A stretch of DNA of 38,176 bases, from positions 1 through 38,176 of IMG/VR virus record IMGVR_UViG_3300025853_000252; one strand, 5' to 3'. Of the stretch, positions 6,281-13,479 are shown one piece after another; position 1 is the first letter of the stretch, and every line of letters starts with the position of its first letter. A program made the translations under genes and the position numbers. The notes under the pieces were generated by a model that worked only from the letters and a program-made list of their open reading frames with translations, was not told the DNA's origin and ran no database searches. Source of the stretch: a virus.

Positions 6281-6518
6281 TAGTGAAAGTGATGAACCGT
6301 TTTTAGAATTAAAATGTGACAAACCTTTCTCATTACAGATGAGATTGTATCGGTATGTGAAAGCATACAAAGTTCAAATGCGTGACAAGTCTGAAGTTGA
6401 TGAGTGTCGCTACGATCATTTGATATTTAAATCAACAGATGATTCAGTGAGAATCACATCAGCTTTAGAACAAGACACATCATTTGTTATCACAGATGAG
6501 AAAGGAAATAATTTATGA
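6195..6518 (+). CDS. Hypothetical protein, 107 aa
   Basis: Family not recognised. I use the ATG at 6195, just after AGGAGG (6186-6191), instead of an upstream in-frame ATG at 6165 without a ribosome binding site. The central part (LQMRLYRYVKAYKVQMRDKS) is basic and helical; the C-terminal half alternates strands, resembling a small alpha/beta protein. The stop overlaps the following ATG (ATGA at 6515). Confidence 0.65.
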   Translation: MAYNPKTYNLLHSTDLSNALEKAVDHLDNSESDEPFLELKCDKPFSLQMRLYRYVKAYKVQMRDKSEVDECRYDHLIFKSTDDSVRITSALEQDTSFVITDEKGNNL

Positions 6519-6838
6519 GCAAAGAACTATCAGACGTTAATCAAAAACTATTTGTCGATTGTCTAGACGATTTGAAAAAACCTATTGCCGATCTGTGTGC
6601 CAAGTATCCAGTCGCTTTGGTTGAGTCGGCACTGATTGAATTGGGTATGCGTATGATATTAACAACGGCAGGAAGTTTGCCCGCGTTACATATGCTATCG
6701 GTTTGTGTGCAGAACGCCACATCAATAGGACACTTAATAGAAAAAGACATTGCTTCCATGAGGGAAGAAGGTCAGGAACCAGATGCATTGGAGGATTGGT
6801 TATATAATGCAAACATTACAGGAAAAACAATACATTAA
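6515..6838 (+). CDS. Hypothetical helical protein, 107 aa
   Basis: Family not recognised. Predominantly helical and moderately hydrophobic but without a clear membrane span; three Cys (residues around 16, 28 and 65). Translationally coupled to the gene before (ATGA). No catalytic motif visible. Its end overlaps the next small gene. Confidence 0.65.
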   Translation: MSKELSDVNQKLFVDCLDDLKKPIADLCAKYPVALVESALIELGMRMILTTAGSLPALHMLSVCVQNATSIGHLIEKDIASMREEGQEPDALEDWLYNANITGKTIH

Positions 6839-6989
6839 TCATGTTCCAACCCAACTAAAATATTGGGCAGATCAAATGTATGACGCAGAATTTGAGGAAC
6901 GTTGGCGTGCATATCATGAAGCGCAAGGTATGTACAATTATTACAAAGCATTAAACGATGAAGGGATAGAACATGAACCAAATTTTTAA
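6807..6989 (+). CDS. Hypothetical protein, 60 aa
   Basis: Family not recognised. I take the ATG at 6807 (GGAGG about 12 bases upstream, slightly far) rather than the in-frame ATG at 6783, which lies deep in the previous gene. The product is aromatic-rich (WADQMYDAEFEERWRAYHEA), acidic and probably helical. It overlaps both neighbours. Confidence 0.6.
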   Translation: MQTLQEKQYINHVPTQLKYWADQMYDAEFEERWRAYHEAQGMYNYYKALNDEGIEHEPNF

Positions 6990-7227
6990 GGTTACACCGA
7001 AACATGATCTATCTTGGTACATTAAATGGGCGGCGACAGTTATTCTATTAACTGGCATGTCATTGACTAGCCTTGAAGTTGCCCCCTTTAATCTGTTCTT
7101 TCATTTAGTGGGTGTGTCTGGTTGGTTAGTCGTGGGGATGTTGTGGCACGATCGCGCACTAATAACAATCAATTCAGTAGGTGTATTTATTTTCTTGACA
7201 GGGATAGGTAAATACTATATTATGTAA
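6973..7227 (+). CDS. DUF6552-like small membrane protein
   Basis: Short protein with three hydrophobic spans (about residues 17-33, 40-57 and 63-80). The pattern WYIKWAATVILL ... GWLVVGMLWHDRALI matches, from memory, a small membrane family common in alphaproteobacteria and their phages (DUF6552), of unknown function. The conserved WxDRALI between the second and third spans is the best marker. Supports an alphaproteobacterial host. It starts within the preceding gene, and a promoter overlaps its 3' end. Confidence 0.65.
   Translation: MNQIFKVTPKHDLSWYIKWAATVILLTGMSLTSLEVAPFNLFFHLVGVSGWLVVGMLWHDRALITINSVGVFIFLTGIGKYYIM
7195..7223 (+). promoter_or_regulatory. Sigma70-type promoter
   Basis: TTGACA (7195-7200), 17 bp, TATTAT (7218-7223): eleven of twelve consensus bases at ideal spacing. 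It lies in the 3' end of the membrane-protein gene and would start transcripts a few bases before the strong ribosome binding site of the basic mini-gene at 7246. Confidence 0.65.
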
Positions 7228-7245
7228 TTCAATAAGGAGGTGTGT

Positions 7246-7350
7246 GTGAAACAACTTTATAAATATATTGCAAACAAAATACGTACGTTCAAGAAGTGGA
7301 CAATGCGTAAGTACAAACCTCATAAAAAATATATGAGAGGAAGGAAATAA
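7246..7350 (+). CDS. Very basic mini-protein, 34 aa
   Basis: GTG start five bases after AAGGAGGT (7234-7241), the strongest ribosome binding site in this region, directly downstream of a near-consensus promoter. The peptide has about 14 Lys/Arg (FKKWTMRKYKPHKKYMRGRK end) and no acidic residue, so it could bind nucleic acid, membranes or acidic proteins. Too short for family assignment. Confidence 0.6.
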   Translation: MKQLYKYIANKIRTFKKWTMRKYKPHKKYMRGRK

Positions 7351-7353
7351 AAA

Positions 7354-7473
7354 ATGACAAACCACGAGTTAATAAAATTATTAAAAAAGAATTTTACTGA
7401 TGTAGAGTTTGAGACCTTTGAAGATATTGAGGGATTAGTAAGAGTAAATTTTGTAACAGATGAGGAGGAATAA
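7354..7473 (+). CDS. Acidic mini-protein, 39 aa
   Basis: ATG at 7354 follows AGAGGAAGGA at a suitable distance; it ends TAA at 7471-7473, three bases before the next ATG. N-terminal half is a basic-amphipathic helix (HELIKLLKKNF), the C-terminal half acidic (FETFEDIEG ... TDEEE). It directly follows the basic mini-protein; the opposite charges make a complex conceivable. Function unknown. Confidence 0.55.
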   Translation: MTNHELIKLLKKNFTDVEFETFEDIEGLVRVNFVTDEEE

Positions 7474-7476
7474 CAA

Positions 7477-7746
7477 ATGAAATTTGATGTAACAACAAGT
7501 CATATGTTTACACAGCATTGGATAGTAGACGCAAAGGACAAGGACGCAGCGGCGCAACAAGTCATGCAGTCTGACATGAAGTTTGATAAATCAAGTCGTA
7601 AGTTTGTATCAAACAAATTGACAATGGGTTTGGTTACAATACCAGACGCCAAGATTATGGCAGTCGAACCACTTGACCAATTAGAAACAAACTATGATGA
7701 AATCAAAGTGGAAGACGTACCTTATGAAGGGACAGACCCAGAATGA
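7477..7746 (+). CDS. Hypothetical protein, 89 aa
   Basis: Family not recognised. Alpha/beta-looking soluble protein with an acidic tail (VEDVPYEGTDPE); the opening (KFDVTTSHMFTQHWIVDAKDKDAAAQQV) resembles the small beta-hairpin-plus-helix phage proteins of unknown role. AGGAGG lies nine bases upstream of the ATG. Its stop overlaps the next start (ATGA). Confidence 0.65.
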   Translation: MKFDVTTSHMFTQHWIVDAKDKDAAAQQVMQSDMKFDKSSRKFVSNKLTMGLVTIPDAKIMAVEPLDQLETNYDEIKVEDVPYEGTDPE

Positions 7747-7868
7747 AAATAGATGTACGAAGTAACGAGTCTTTATATGTAGAACTCAATGGTTGGGTAT
7801 ACTACATTGATGATTCAACAGGCGAGCAGATCGTAAACAAATGGAGAGCTGATGACCAAGACGAATGA
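7743..7868 (+). CDS. Mini-protein, 41 aa
   Basis: ATG at 7743 overlaps the previous stop (ATGA), and its own end overlaps the next gene's start region (7852), a chain of coupled starts typical of this module. The product reads as three short strands (LYVELNGWVYYIDD) and an acidic end (WRADDQDE). I have a weak memory of similar small phage proteins with a GWVYYIDDSTGE core; no function is known to me. Confidence 0.6.
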   Translation: MKIDVRSNESLYVELNGWVYYIDDSTGEQIVNKWRADDQDE

Positions 7869-8085
7869 GTTAGAAATACCAACAGAACTTTTAGAAAAAG
7901 ATCCGTTGGAGTTGGCCGAGAATCAACAAGACATAGATACAATCATTGCGTATTTAAAAGCAACTCGTGAGAATATTAGAGCCGCGGAAAAATCTGGTAA
8001 AAGAATTACAGGTAAGACAGCGAGAACAAAAACAAAACCCGTTACTGAGGGGAGCATACTCGATGTGTTAGTTAAAGATGTCTAA
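7852..8085 (+). CDS. Hypothetical protein, 77 aa
   Basis: Family not recognised. Two-part protein: an acidic helical half (LEIPTELLEKDPLELAENQQDI) and a basic Lys/Thr-rich half (SGKRITGKTARTKTKPV). No enzyme motif. Starts inside the preceding mini-gene and overlaps the start of the nuclease gene by 8 bases, so it may be an accessory factor of the recombination module. Confidence 0.65.
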   Translation: MTKTNELEIPTELLEKDPLELAENQQDIDTIIAYLKATRENIRAAEKSGKRITGKTARTKTKPVTEGSILDVLVKDV

Positions 8086-9031
8086 GCCAGATAAAGTACC
8101 TAAGTATATTTATGTAAACGATAAACCAAAACAAGTGGTGTGGGATACGTCAAGTCTTTCAACTTTCTTGGCGTGTCCTCGTTTATATAATCTAACAAAC
8201 CTACGCGGGTATAAGTTAAAGAGTTATGGTACGGTCACGGGCTTTGGTTCCGCGGTGCATGACGCGTATGAGATACTAGATAGAGGCAGGTTTCATGGTA
8301 AAGATAAACAAGAGACAATGCGTGAAGCTATTACATATACTTTAAAAACATACGGCCCAGATCTTGCACAAGCAGAAGATAAAGCGAGAGGATTAGAAGC
8401 TACCCTTCGTGCAATCGTGTGGCGCGTAGAAGAATACTGGGATGACAACATTAAGATTGCGGCCATGCCAGACGGTGAGCCGTGTCTTGAGAAAAGATTT
8501 GAAGTACCCTTTGGTGAGACAGGTAAAAGATTTTCTGGCAGGATAGATAAGATTGTAGAGTTTGAAGGTGGATTATATTTATGTGATACCAAAACAACAA
8601 AGGCATCTTTATCTGAAATGTATTTCAGAATGTACCAACCAAACAATCAAGTGTATGCGTACCTATGGGCTGCGCGTCACATATTAGATTTACCAGTGCG
8701 GGGATTTATTATTGATGCAGTACAAACAGGTGTGCATTTTTGCAGATTCAATCGTGCAGTATTTAATGTATCTAACTTATCTATTGATGAGTGGTATCAT
8801 GACACAGCATACAATTTAAATGTGTCCGATACATACCATGAACATGAATACTACCCAGCTAACTTTACATCGTGTGGAAATTATGGTGGATGTAAGTTTA
8901 GAGAGATGTGTTCTGAATCACCAGATCATCGCATGACTATACTGAATGAAGACTTTGAAGTGTCGTTACATGATGACCTTGTTCGTGAAGGCGAGATCAT
9001 TGACGCAAAAGAATTGTTTGGTAAAAAATAA
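8078..9031 (+). CDS. PD-(D/E)XK nuclease with Fe-S cysteines (Cas4/RecB-like)
   Basis: Predicted ssDNA/dsDNA exonuclease of the RecB/Cas4/AddB-type superfamily, used in recombination or DNA processing. Visible: GSAVH (57-61), GRID (154-157), CDTK (169-172, the D-x-K of the motif) and a QxxxY helix (Q191-Y195). Cys33 near the N-terminus plus Cys266, Cys272 and Cys278 have the spacing of the 4Fe-4S cluster that ties both ends of these nucleases together. The length, 317 aa, suits a stand-alone nuclease. It heads a replication/recombination block with the RecA-like ATPase and ssDNA-binding candidate next to it. No CRISPR genes are near, so a CRISPR role is unlikely. Confidence 0.85.
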   Translation: MSKPDKVPKYIYVNDKPKQVVWDTSSLSTFLACPRLYNLTNLRGYKLKSYGTVTGFGSAVHDAYEILDRGRFHGKDKQETMREAITYTLKTYGPDLAQAEDKARGLEATLRAIVWRVEEYWDDNIKIAAMPDGEPCLEKRFEVPFGETGKRFSGRIDKIVEFEGGLYLCDTKTTKASLSEMYFRMYQPNNQVYAYLWAARHILDLPVRGFIIDAVQTGVHFCRFNRAVFNVSNLSIDEWYHDTAYNLNVSDTYHEHEYYPANFTSCGNYGGCKFREMCSESPDHRMTILNEDFEVSLHDDLVREGEIIDAKELFGKK

Positions 9032-9034
9032 GTG

Positions 9035-9062
9035 TTGACAAAAATTTTAATTATGATAATAT
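9035..9062 (+). promoter_or_regulatory. Putative promoter upstream of the ATPase gene
   Basis: TTGACA (9035-9040), 16 bp, TAATAT (9057-9062) in the 52-bp gap between the nuclease and ATPase genes, followed by ACAGGAG as ribosome binding site. The -35 is perfect; the -10 is only fair. Confidence 0.5.
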
Positions 9063-9083
9063 TACAAAATACAGGAGATAAAT

Positions 9084-9896
9084 ATGGCAAGCATAAAGAA
9101 TCATACATCAGTAGATGTAACCAAGCTATTACTCGTAGGAGATAGTGGCTCTGGGAAAACGGCTTCATTAGCCACCCTTGCAAATGCAGGATACAAGTTA
9201 CGTATCTTAGATTATGACAACGGCTTAGACATTTTACCCGAGTTCTTAACGGACACAGGTGTCAACAACGTTTCTTATGTAACGTTGAAAGATCCTATGG
9301 GTAAAGCGGAGGCATTTCGTAAGGGGGCAGCTTTGATTTCCAACTGGAAAGATGGCGACGAAGAGTTCGGCCCTGTATCTAAATGGACTAACAAAGATGT
9401 GTTAGTTATTGATAGCTTAACGTTAATGGGTGAGGCGGCACTTCGTGCGGCTCTTGTTTTTAACAATAAGAAATCTACAGATCAAGCCTCGCAACCCGAA
9501 TGGGGAACGGCGGCTCGTGATGTACAACATATCATACAGTACATTACAGGATCGGAAACGCCTTGTAACGTAGTTGTTACAACGCACATGCAATACATGG
9601 AAGGAGACTTGGGAGTGTCCAAAGCATACCCAACTAGCGTAGGTTCTAAACTATCTACAAAGCTAGGAAGATACTTCAACTGTGTATGCAGAATTGATAC
9701 ACGTTCTTCTAGCAAAGGAACCGAGCGTACATTACGTACTGTATCTGATCATAGAATGGATCTCAAAGTTACTGCACCAAGTCTTATTGGTCAGCAAACT
9801 GAGTTGGATCTAGCTAAACTGTTCAGTGCAATACAACAAAATGCACGCAAAAAATTGTCGGCTGACAATGTAGTAAACCTAAAAGGAGGTAATTAA
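9084..9896 (+). CDS. RecA-like P-loop ATPase (Sak4-type recombination protein)
   Basis: Phage ATPase with the RecA core only, as in Sak4-type single-strand annealing proteins. Walker A is VGDSGSGKT (18-26), Walker B is VLVID (106-110), and VVVTTHM (about 163-169) fits the following strand. It lacks the extra domains of bacterial RecA, consistent with 270 aa. The next gene is a DUF669-like ssDNA-binding candidate and the previous one a Cas4-like nuclease, a usual grouping for phage recombination. Start: ATG after CAGGAG. It contains GGGGGCA at 9323-9329 and, at 9720-9730, an exact copy of one 11-bp origin-array unit (ACCGAGCGTAC). Confidence 0.8.
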   Translation: MASIKNHTSVDVTKLLLVGDSGSGKTASLATLANAGYKLRILDYDNGLDILPEFLTDTGVNNVSYVTLKDPMGKAEAFRKGAALISNWKDGDEEFGPVSKWTNKDVLVIDSLTLMGEAALRAALVFNNKKSTDQASQPEWGTAARDVQHIIQYITGSETPCNVVVTTHMQYMEGDLGVSKAYPTSVGSKLSTKLGRYFNCVCRIDTRSSSKGTERTLRTVSDHRMDLKVTAPSLIGQQTELDLAKLFSAIQQNARKKLSADNVVNLKGGN

Positions 9897-10336
9897 TGGC
9901 TGATATTCAAGACTTTTTATCGATGAACCCGGATGACGTACAGGAATCCATAGTGCTACCAGAGGGTAGCTATGACTTTGTGATCACCTCGTATCGTTCG
10001 GATAAAGTTGGTGAAAACCAAAACGAAATCGTAAGACTCAACGTCAAGGCAAATGCTGTCTTGGAATCTGAGATTACGGACAGTGACTTAGATCATTGTG
10101 AACCTACCAGACTAGAGTTCTGGGCGACATCCCGTGCAATGGGGCAAGGGAATCCTGTCATCTCAATCAAGAAGTTCTTAACCAACACCTTGAGTTTGAG
10201 TGGCGCTAGCTTTGGCGAAATGCTAGAGCAAAGCATCGGTCAAACTTTTTCTGGTGTGGTAAAGCACGAGATGGTAGGCAGGAACAAAGACATCCTGCAA
10301 GCGTCTGTTAAACGAATAATTAACAAGGCGGCATAG
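9896..10336 (+). CDS. Putative ssDNA-binding protein (DUF669-like)
   Basis: 146-aa protein that begins directly at the end of the ATPase gene (ATG overlapping its stop, with AAAAGGAGGT upstream). The pattern of an N-terminal acidic stretch, LPEGSYDFVITSYRSDK, a beta-rich middle and a C-terminal GVVKHEMVGRNKDILQASVKRI strand fits DUF669-type, OB-fold-like phage proteins that accompany Sak4 ATPases. Expected role: coat ssDNA during replication or annealing. Family assignment rests on size, neighbours and strand pattern rather than a unique motif. Confidence 0.65.
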   Translation: MADIQDFLSMNPDDVQESIVLPEGSYDFVITSYRSDKVGENQNEIVRLNVKANAVLESEITDSDLDHCEPTRLEFWATSRAMGQGNPVISIKKFLTNTLSLSGASFGEMLEQSIGQTFSGVVKHEMVGRNKDILQASVKRIINKAA

Positions 10337-10340
10337 ACAA

Positions 10341-11417
10341 ATGGGTGAGTATGCAGTAAATAAAAACGTAGCATCGCAACTTACTGAGGGGGCAAGGATT
10401 GCGATAGTCATGGACTACCCGACCGTGACTGAAGTACGATTGAACAAGATGCTTGCCGGGGATTATATTCTTGGCAAAGTTTGTAAACTAGCAGGGATAA
10501 AGCTAGAAGATTGCATGCTCACCCACGTCTTTCAAAGACGACCGGCACAGGAAAACTTACAAAACTTTTTTCACAAGAGGAGTGAATACAAGGCTTTGTG
10601 CAAAGGTACAGAGTGGCGAACACCCTATCCGTCCTCGACGCTAGGGTTTCTCAAACAGGAGGCGCAACCACATCTGGAGAGGCTGTACAAGGAGATCAAT
10701 GATATTAAACCTAATGTTATATTAGCACTGGGGGCAGTATCATTGTGGGCATTCACAGGGTATGATAAGATTGGAACTTATAGAGGAGCGCTCATCTCCT
10801 CTAACACCTCGCACATCAATGATGATATAAAAATAGTTCCCTCTTATGCCCTGTCGAGTGTCGCTAGAAATTACGCATTGAGATCTATCATGTATTCAGA
10901 TTTCAAAAAAGCATTACAAGAATCAGAAACAACAGACATAGTAAATATAGAAAGAGAACTCTGGATCGAACCGAGTATAAACGACTTAGATAAATTTAAA
11001 GAAGACTTCATAAAGAAGGATAACGCAAAACAACCTTTGTCATTTGACATTGAAACAGCAGGCGGGCGAATAACTTGTATTGGGTTTGCCCCCTCTCCGA
11101 CTCATGCCATTGTAGTTCCATTCACGTACGGATACTGGAAGAATGATGATGAAACTAAAGCATGGGACTGGGTTCGAGATTTACTAGAAGATAAACAGAT
11201 TGTAAAGGTGGCACAGAATCAATCATATGATGTGTCATGGTTAAAGTATAAACAAAACATAGATGTAAAGGGTATTGTACATGATACGATGCATGCTCAA
11301 CATTCTTTACAACCAGAAATGGAAAAAGGTTTAGGCTTCTTAGGCTCCATATACACTAACGAGGGTGCATGGAAAACTCTAGCCAAGTTTTCAGATAGCA
11401 CGAAAGCCGATGAATAG
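10341..11417 (+). CDS. polA: DNA polymerase A, N-terminal piece: UDG-like domain plus exonuclease motifs I and II
   Basis: Residues 1-195 resemble the uracil-DNA-glycosylase fold found at the N-terminus of SPO1-like phage polymerases (DYPTVTEVRLNKMLAG, LGKVCKLAG, a strand ending LALG, then RGAL). The catalytic HPS expected near 168-172 is replaced by SYALS, so glycosylase activity is doubtful. Residues 230-358 are the first part of the 3'-5' proofreading exonuclease: Exo I SFDIET (Asp236, Glu238) and Exo II NQSYD (Asn293, Asp297). The protein stops before Exo III, which is encoded in the gene starting at 11950. A complete exonuclease needs both products, so they must assemble or be joined. 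No clear ribosome binding site precedes the ATG. Confidence 0.85.
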   Translation: MGEYAVNKNVASQLTEGARIAIVMDYPTVTEVRLNKMLAGDYILGKVCKLAGIKLEDCMLTHVFQRRPAQENLQNFFHKRSEYKALCKGTEWRTPYPSSTLGFLKQEAQPHLERLYKEINDIKPNVILALGAVSLWAFTGYDKIGTYRGALISSNTSHINDDIKIVPSYALSSVARNYALRSIMYSDFKKALQESETTDIVNIERELWIEPSINDLDKFKEDFIKKDNAKQPLSFDIETAGGRITCIGFAPSPTHAIVVPFTYGYWKNDDETKAWDWVRDLLEDKQIVKVAQNQSYDVSWLKYKQNIDVKGIVHDTMHAQHSLQPEMEKGLGFLGSIYTNEGAWKTLAKFSDSTKADE

Positions 11418-11770
11418 TGAAGCGACCAAATTACTTTTCTGCCAAAGACGTTGATGAACGTTGGGCGGATCAAGTCAACACCGTCCGACTCTGGCGTGCT
11501 GTTATTGATCAAGTCTTACAAGATTTAATTTACGAAGGCAAAGGAAAAGACGACAAGCGATCACATTTAACTGCATGGGAGTGGTTGAATGACACAACAA
11601 AAGGTAATGACTTTGCGTTTGTCTGTGAGTTAGCAGACTTAGATGAAGCAAGAACACGTAAAGAAATTTACAAACTAATGGAGAAATTTTATGGTAATAA
11701 ATATAGAAGAAAACTTAAGACAAGCCTTGAAAATATTAAAAGGGCCAAGAGAAAAAGAGTACGGAAATAA
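11417..11770 (+). CDS. Hypothetical protein inserted between polymerase halves, 117 aa
   Basis: GTG start overlapping the stop of the polymerase N-piece (TAGTG), with no visible ribosome binding site, so it is probably translated by re-initiation. The product has a Trp-rich helical half (ERWADQVNTVRLWRAVIDQVLQ), a WEWLND ... DFAFVCELADLDEARTRKEI segment that I associate with a common small phage/alphaproteobacterial family of unknown role, and a very basic tail (YRRKLKTSLENIKRAKRKR). I see no HNH, LAGLIDADG or GIY-YIG motif, so it does not look like a homing endonuclease. It overlaps the next gene by 80 bases. Confidence 0.7.
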   Translation: MKRPNYFSAKDVDERWADQVNTVRLWRAVIDQVLQDLIYEGKGKDDKRSHLTAWEWLNDTTKGNDFAFVCELADLDEARTRKEIYKLMEKFYGNKYRRKLKTSLENIKRAKRKRVRK

Positions 11771-11969
11771 AAAAGATAATCATGAAAACATCGCAGGTTT
11801 ATGGTCAGCATATTTAGATACTAAAGTTTCAGCACACGATGTTTCCATCTTAATGTTACTGTTAAAGGTAGCAAGATTGAAGTCTGGTCAACCTTCCAAA
11901 GATACATATGTAGACATGGTAGGGTATTCAGCAATAGCGGGGGAACTGAGTGATAAAAGTAAGCAATAA
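11691..11969 (+). CDS. DUF6378-like protein between polymerase halves, 92 aa
   Basis: The pattern REKEYGNKKDNHENIAGLWSAYL ... DVSILMLLLKVARLKSG ... DTYVDMVGYSAIAGEL matches, from memory, a small helical family widespread in phages (DUF6378). The spaced Asp/Glu/His residues (KDNHENI, DxxGY) resemble all-alpha NTP pyrophosphohydrolase relatives (MazG-like), so a nucleotide-cleaning role is possible but unproven. ATG at 11691 follows GGAGA at about 7 bases. It overlaps the upstream gene by 80 bases and the polymerase C-piece by 20. Confidence 0.7.
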   Translation: MVINIEENLRQALKILKGPREKEYGNKKDNHENIAGLWSAYLDTKVSAHDVSILMLLLKVARLKSGQPSKDTYVDMVGYSAIAGELSDKSKQ

Positions 11970-13479
11970 TAATTTAGATTTAAAACCATACAACGACGAG
12001 CAGATCAACTGGATATACTGTGCATTAGATTGTACGTTGACACAAGAGATTTGGTCTAAGATATCAGAAGAACTTGATGAGACAACAAAAGGTACGTATG
12101 AGTTTGAACTAAAAAGTCTTAAGCCTGCAATGGCTATGACGTTACGCGGTTTAAAAGTAGATGAAGATAAAGTCAAGGCAATAAAAAAACCTCTTAAAGA
12201 AAAGAGATTACGTCTTGAAAGAATGTTGCATTTGTTTTCACAAGCGGTATCTGGTAAAGATTTAAATCACAACAGCCCAGTGCAGTTGAAGAAAATTTTA
12301 TATGAAGATTTAAATTTACCACCAGTTGTTTCTTATGCTAAAGGTAAACAAAAGATATCAACCAATAGAGATGCTTTAGAATCTTTATCGGATTCTTATC
12401 CAAGAGCCAGACCTTTTTGCAGAACAATACTTGCACTGCGTGACATTGATAAAAACTTAGGAGTGCTTGCGTCAAAGCGTGACCCTGATGGTAGAATAAG
12501 ATGTTCTTACAATGTAGCGGGTACAGAGACAGGCAGGTGGTCATCAAGAGAATCACCATGGCGTACTGGTACAAACTTACAAAACATAACAAAAGATTTA
12601 CGTGAAGTATTTATACCAGATACAGGTAAGCAAATGTTTTATGCAGACTTAGAACAAGCAGAGTCACGTGCCGTTGCATACTTGGCTGCGGATGAAAACT
12701 ATATCAACGTGTGTGAAAGTACTGACTTGCATACTGAAGTTGTTAAAATGGTATGGCCTAACATGGGTTGGACAAACGATCCAAAACAAGATAGAGCTAT
12801 GGCAGATCGTAATTATTATTTACATCACAGTTACCGTGACATATGTAAACGAGCAGGACATGGAACGAACTATGGTGTGTCGCCACACTCACTAGCAAGA
12901 CAGATAAAGATCAAAGTGTCACAGGCTACACGATTTCAGTTGCTTTATTTCGGCGGTGTGATATCATCAGTTAGTTTAGAAAGATGGCACAAACAAGATC
13001 CAATGGGAGGCTACCAAGAATTGTTAGATATGGGAGAAAAGATTGGCAAAGATACTCTCAAGATTAAGGGGGCATTTCCCGGCATACGTGTGTGGCATAA
13101 CACGATACAACAAGAATTAATTGAGAAGGGTAGCTTGACAACACCTATGGGTAGGCGTAGACATTTTTGGGATAGACTAAAAGATGCGTCAACCTTGCGT
13201 GCGGCGATTGCATTTGTACCACAGTCAACAATAGGTGACTTGCTAAACTTAGGTTTGTGTCGAGTGTATGACGAACTGCAAGAAGCAGGTGTAGAAATAT
13301 TAGGTCAAGTACACGATGCGATACTAGGGCAATGTGATAAGGATAAAGTAAATGATCTTATGCCACAAGTTCTTGATAGAATGCACAATCCATTGATGGT
13401 CAATGGACGCAAAATGTTAATACCTTCTTCCGTAGAGGTGGGAGATAACTGGAAGGATTTAAAAACATGGACGATATAA
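11950..13479 (+). CDS. polA: DNA polymerase A, C-terminal piece: exonuclease motif III plus polymerase domain
   Basis: GTG start at 11950. Residues 14-30 contain Exo III (Tyr23-x3-Asp27, IYCALDC), completing the exonuclease begun in the gene at 10341. Polymerase motif A is FYADLEQAESR, with the catalytic Asp. Motif B is RDICKRAGHGTNYG: the Arg and Lys of RxxxK are kept, and the position of E. coli Pol I Phe762 holds His. Motif C is QVHDAI, with catalytic Asp but Ala in place of the usual Glu. About 509 aa is right for an exo tail plus polymerase domain. The protein alone lacks Exo I and II and cannot proofread. The next gene overlaps its end. Confidence 0.9.
   Translation: MIKVSNNNLDLKPYNDEQINWIYCALDCTLTQEIWSKISEELDETTKGTYEFELKSLKPAMAMTLRGLKVDEDKVKAIKKPLKEKRLRLERMLHLFSQAVSGKDLNHNSPVQLKKILYEDLNLPPVVSYAKGKQKISTNRDALESLSDSYPRARPFCRTILALRDIDKNLGVLASKRDPDGRIRCSYNVAGTETGRWSSRESPWRTGTNLQNITKDLREVFIPDTGKQMFYADLEQAESRAVAYLAADENYINVCESTDLHTEVVKMVWPNMGWTNDPKQDRAMADRNYYLHHSYRDICKRAGHGTNYGVSPHSLARQIKIKVSQATRFQLLYFGGVISSVSLERWHKQDPMGGYQELLDMGEKIGKDTLKIKGAFPGIRVWHNTIQQELIEKGSLTTPMGRRRHFWDRLKDASTLRAAIAFVPQSTIGDLLNLGLCRVYDELQEAGVEILGQVHDAILGQCDKDKVNDLMPQVLDRMHNPLMVNGRKMLIPSSVEVGDNWKDLKTWTI

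Noticed and set aside
8078-9031. Cas4 of a CRISPR system
   Set aside because: The nuclease has Cas4-like cysteines, but there is no repeat-spacer array and no other cas gene; phage recombination context explains it better.
11417-11969. Group I intron or intein in the polymerase
   Set aside because: No homing endonuclease motif, intein junction motif or intron core was recognisable by eye; kept as an alternative to be tested, not as a call.
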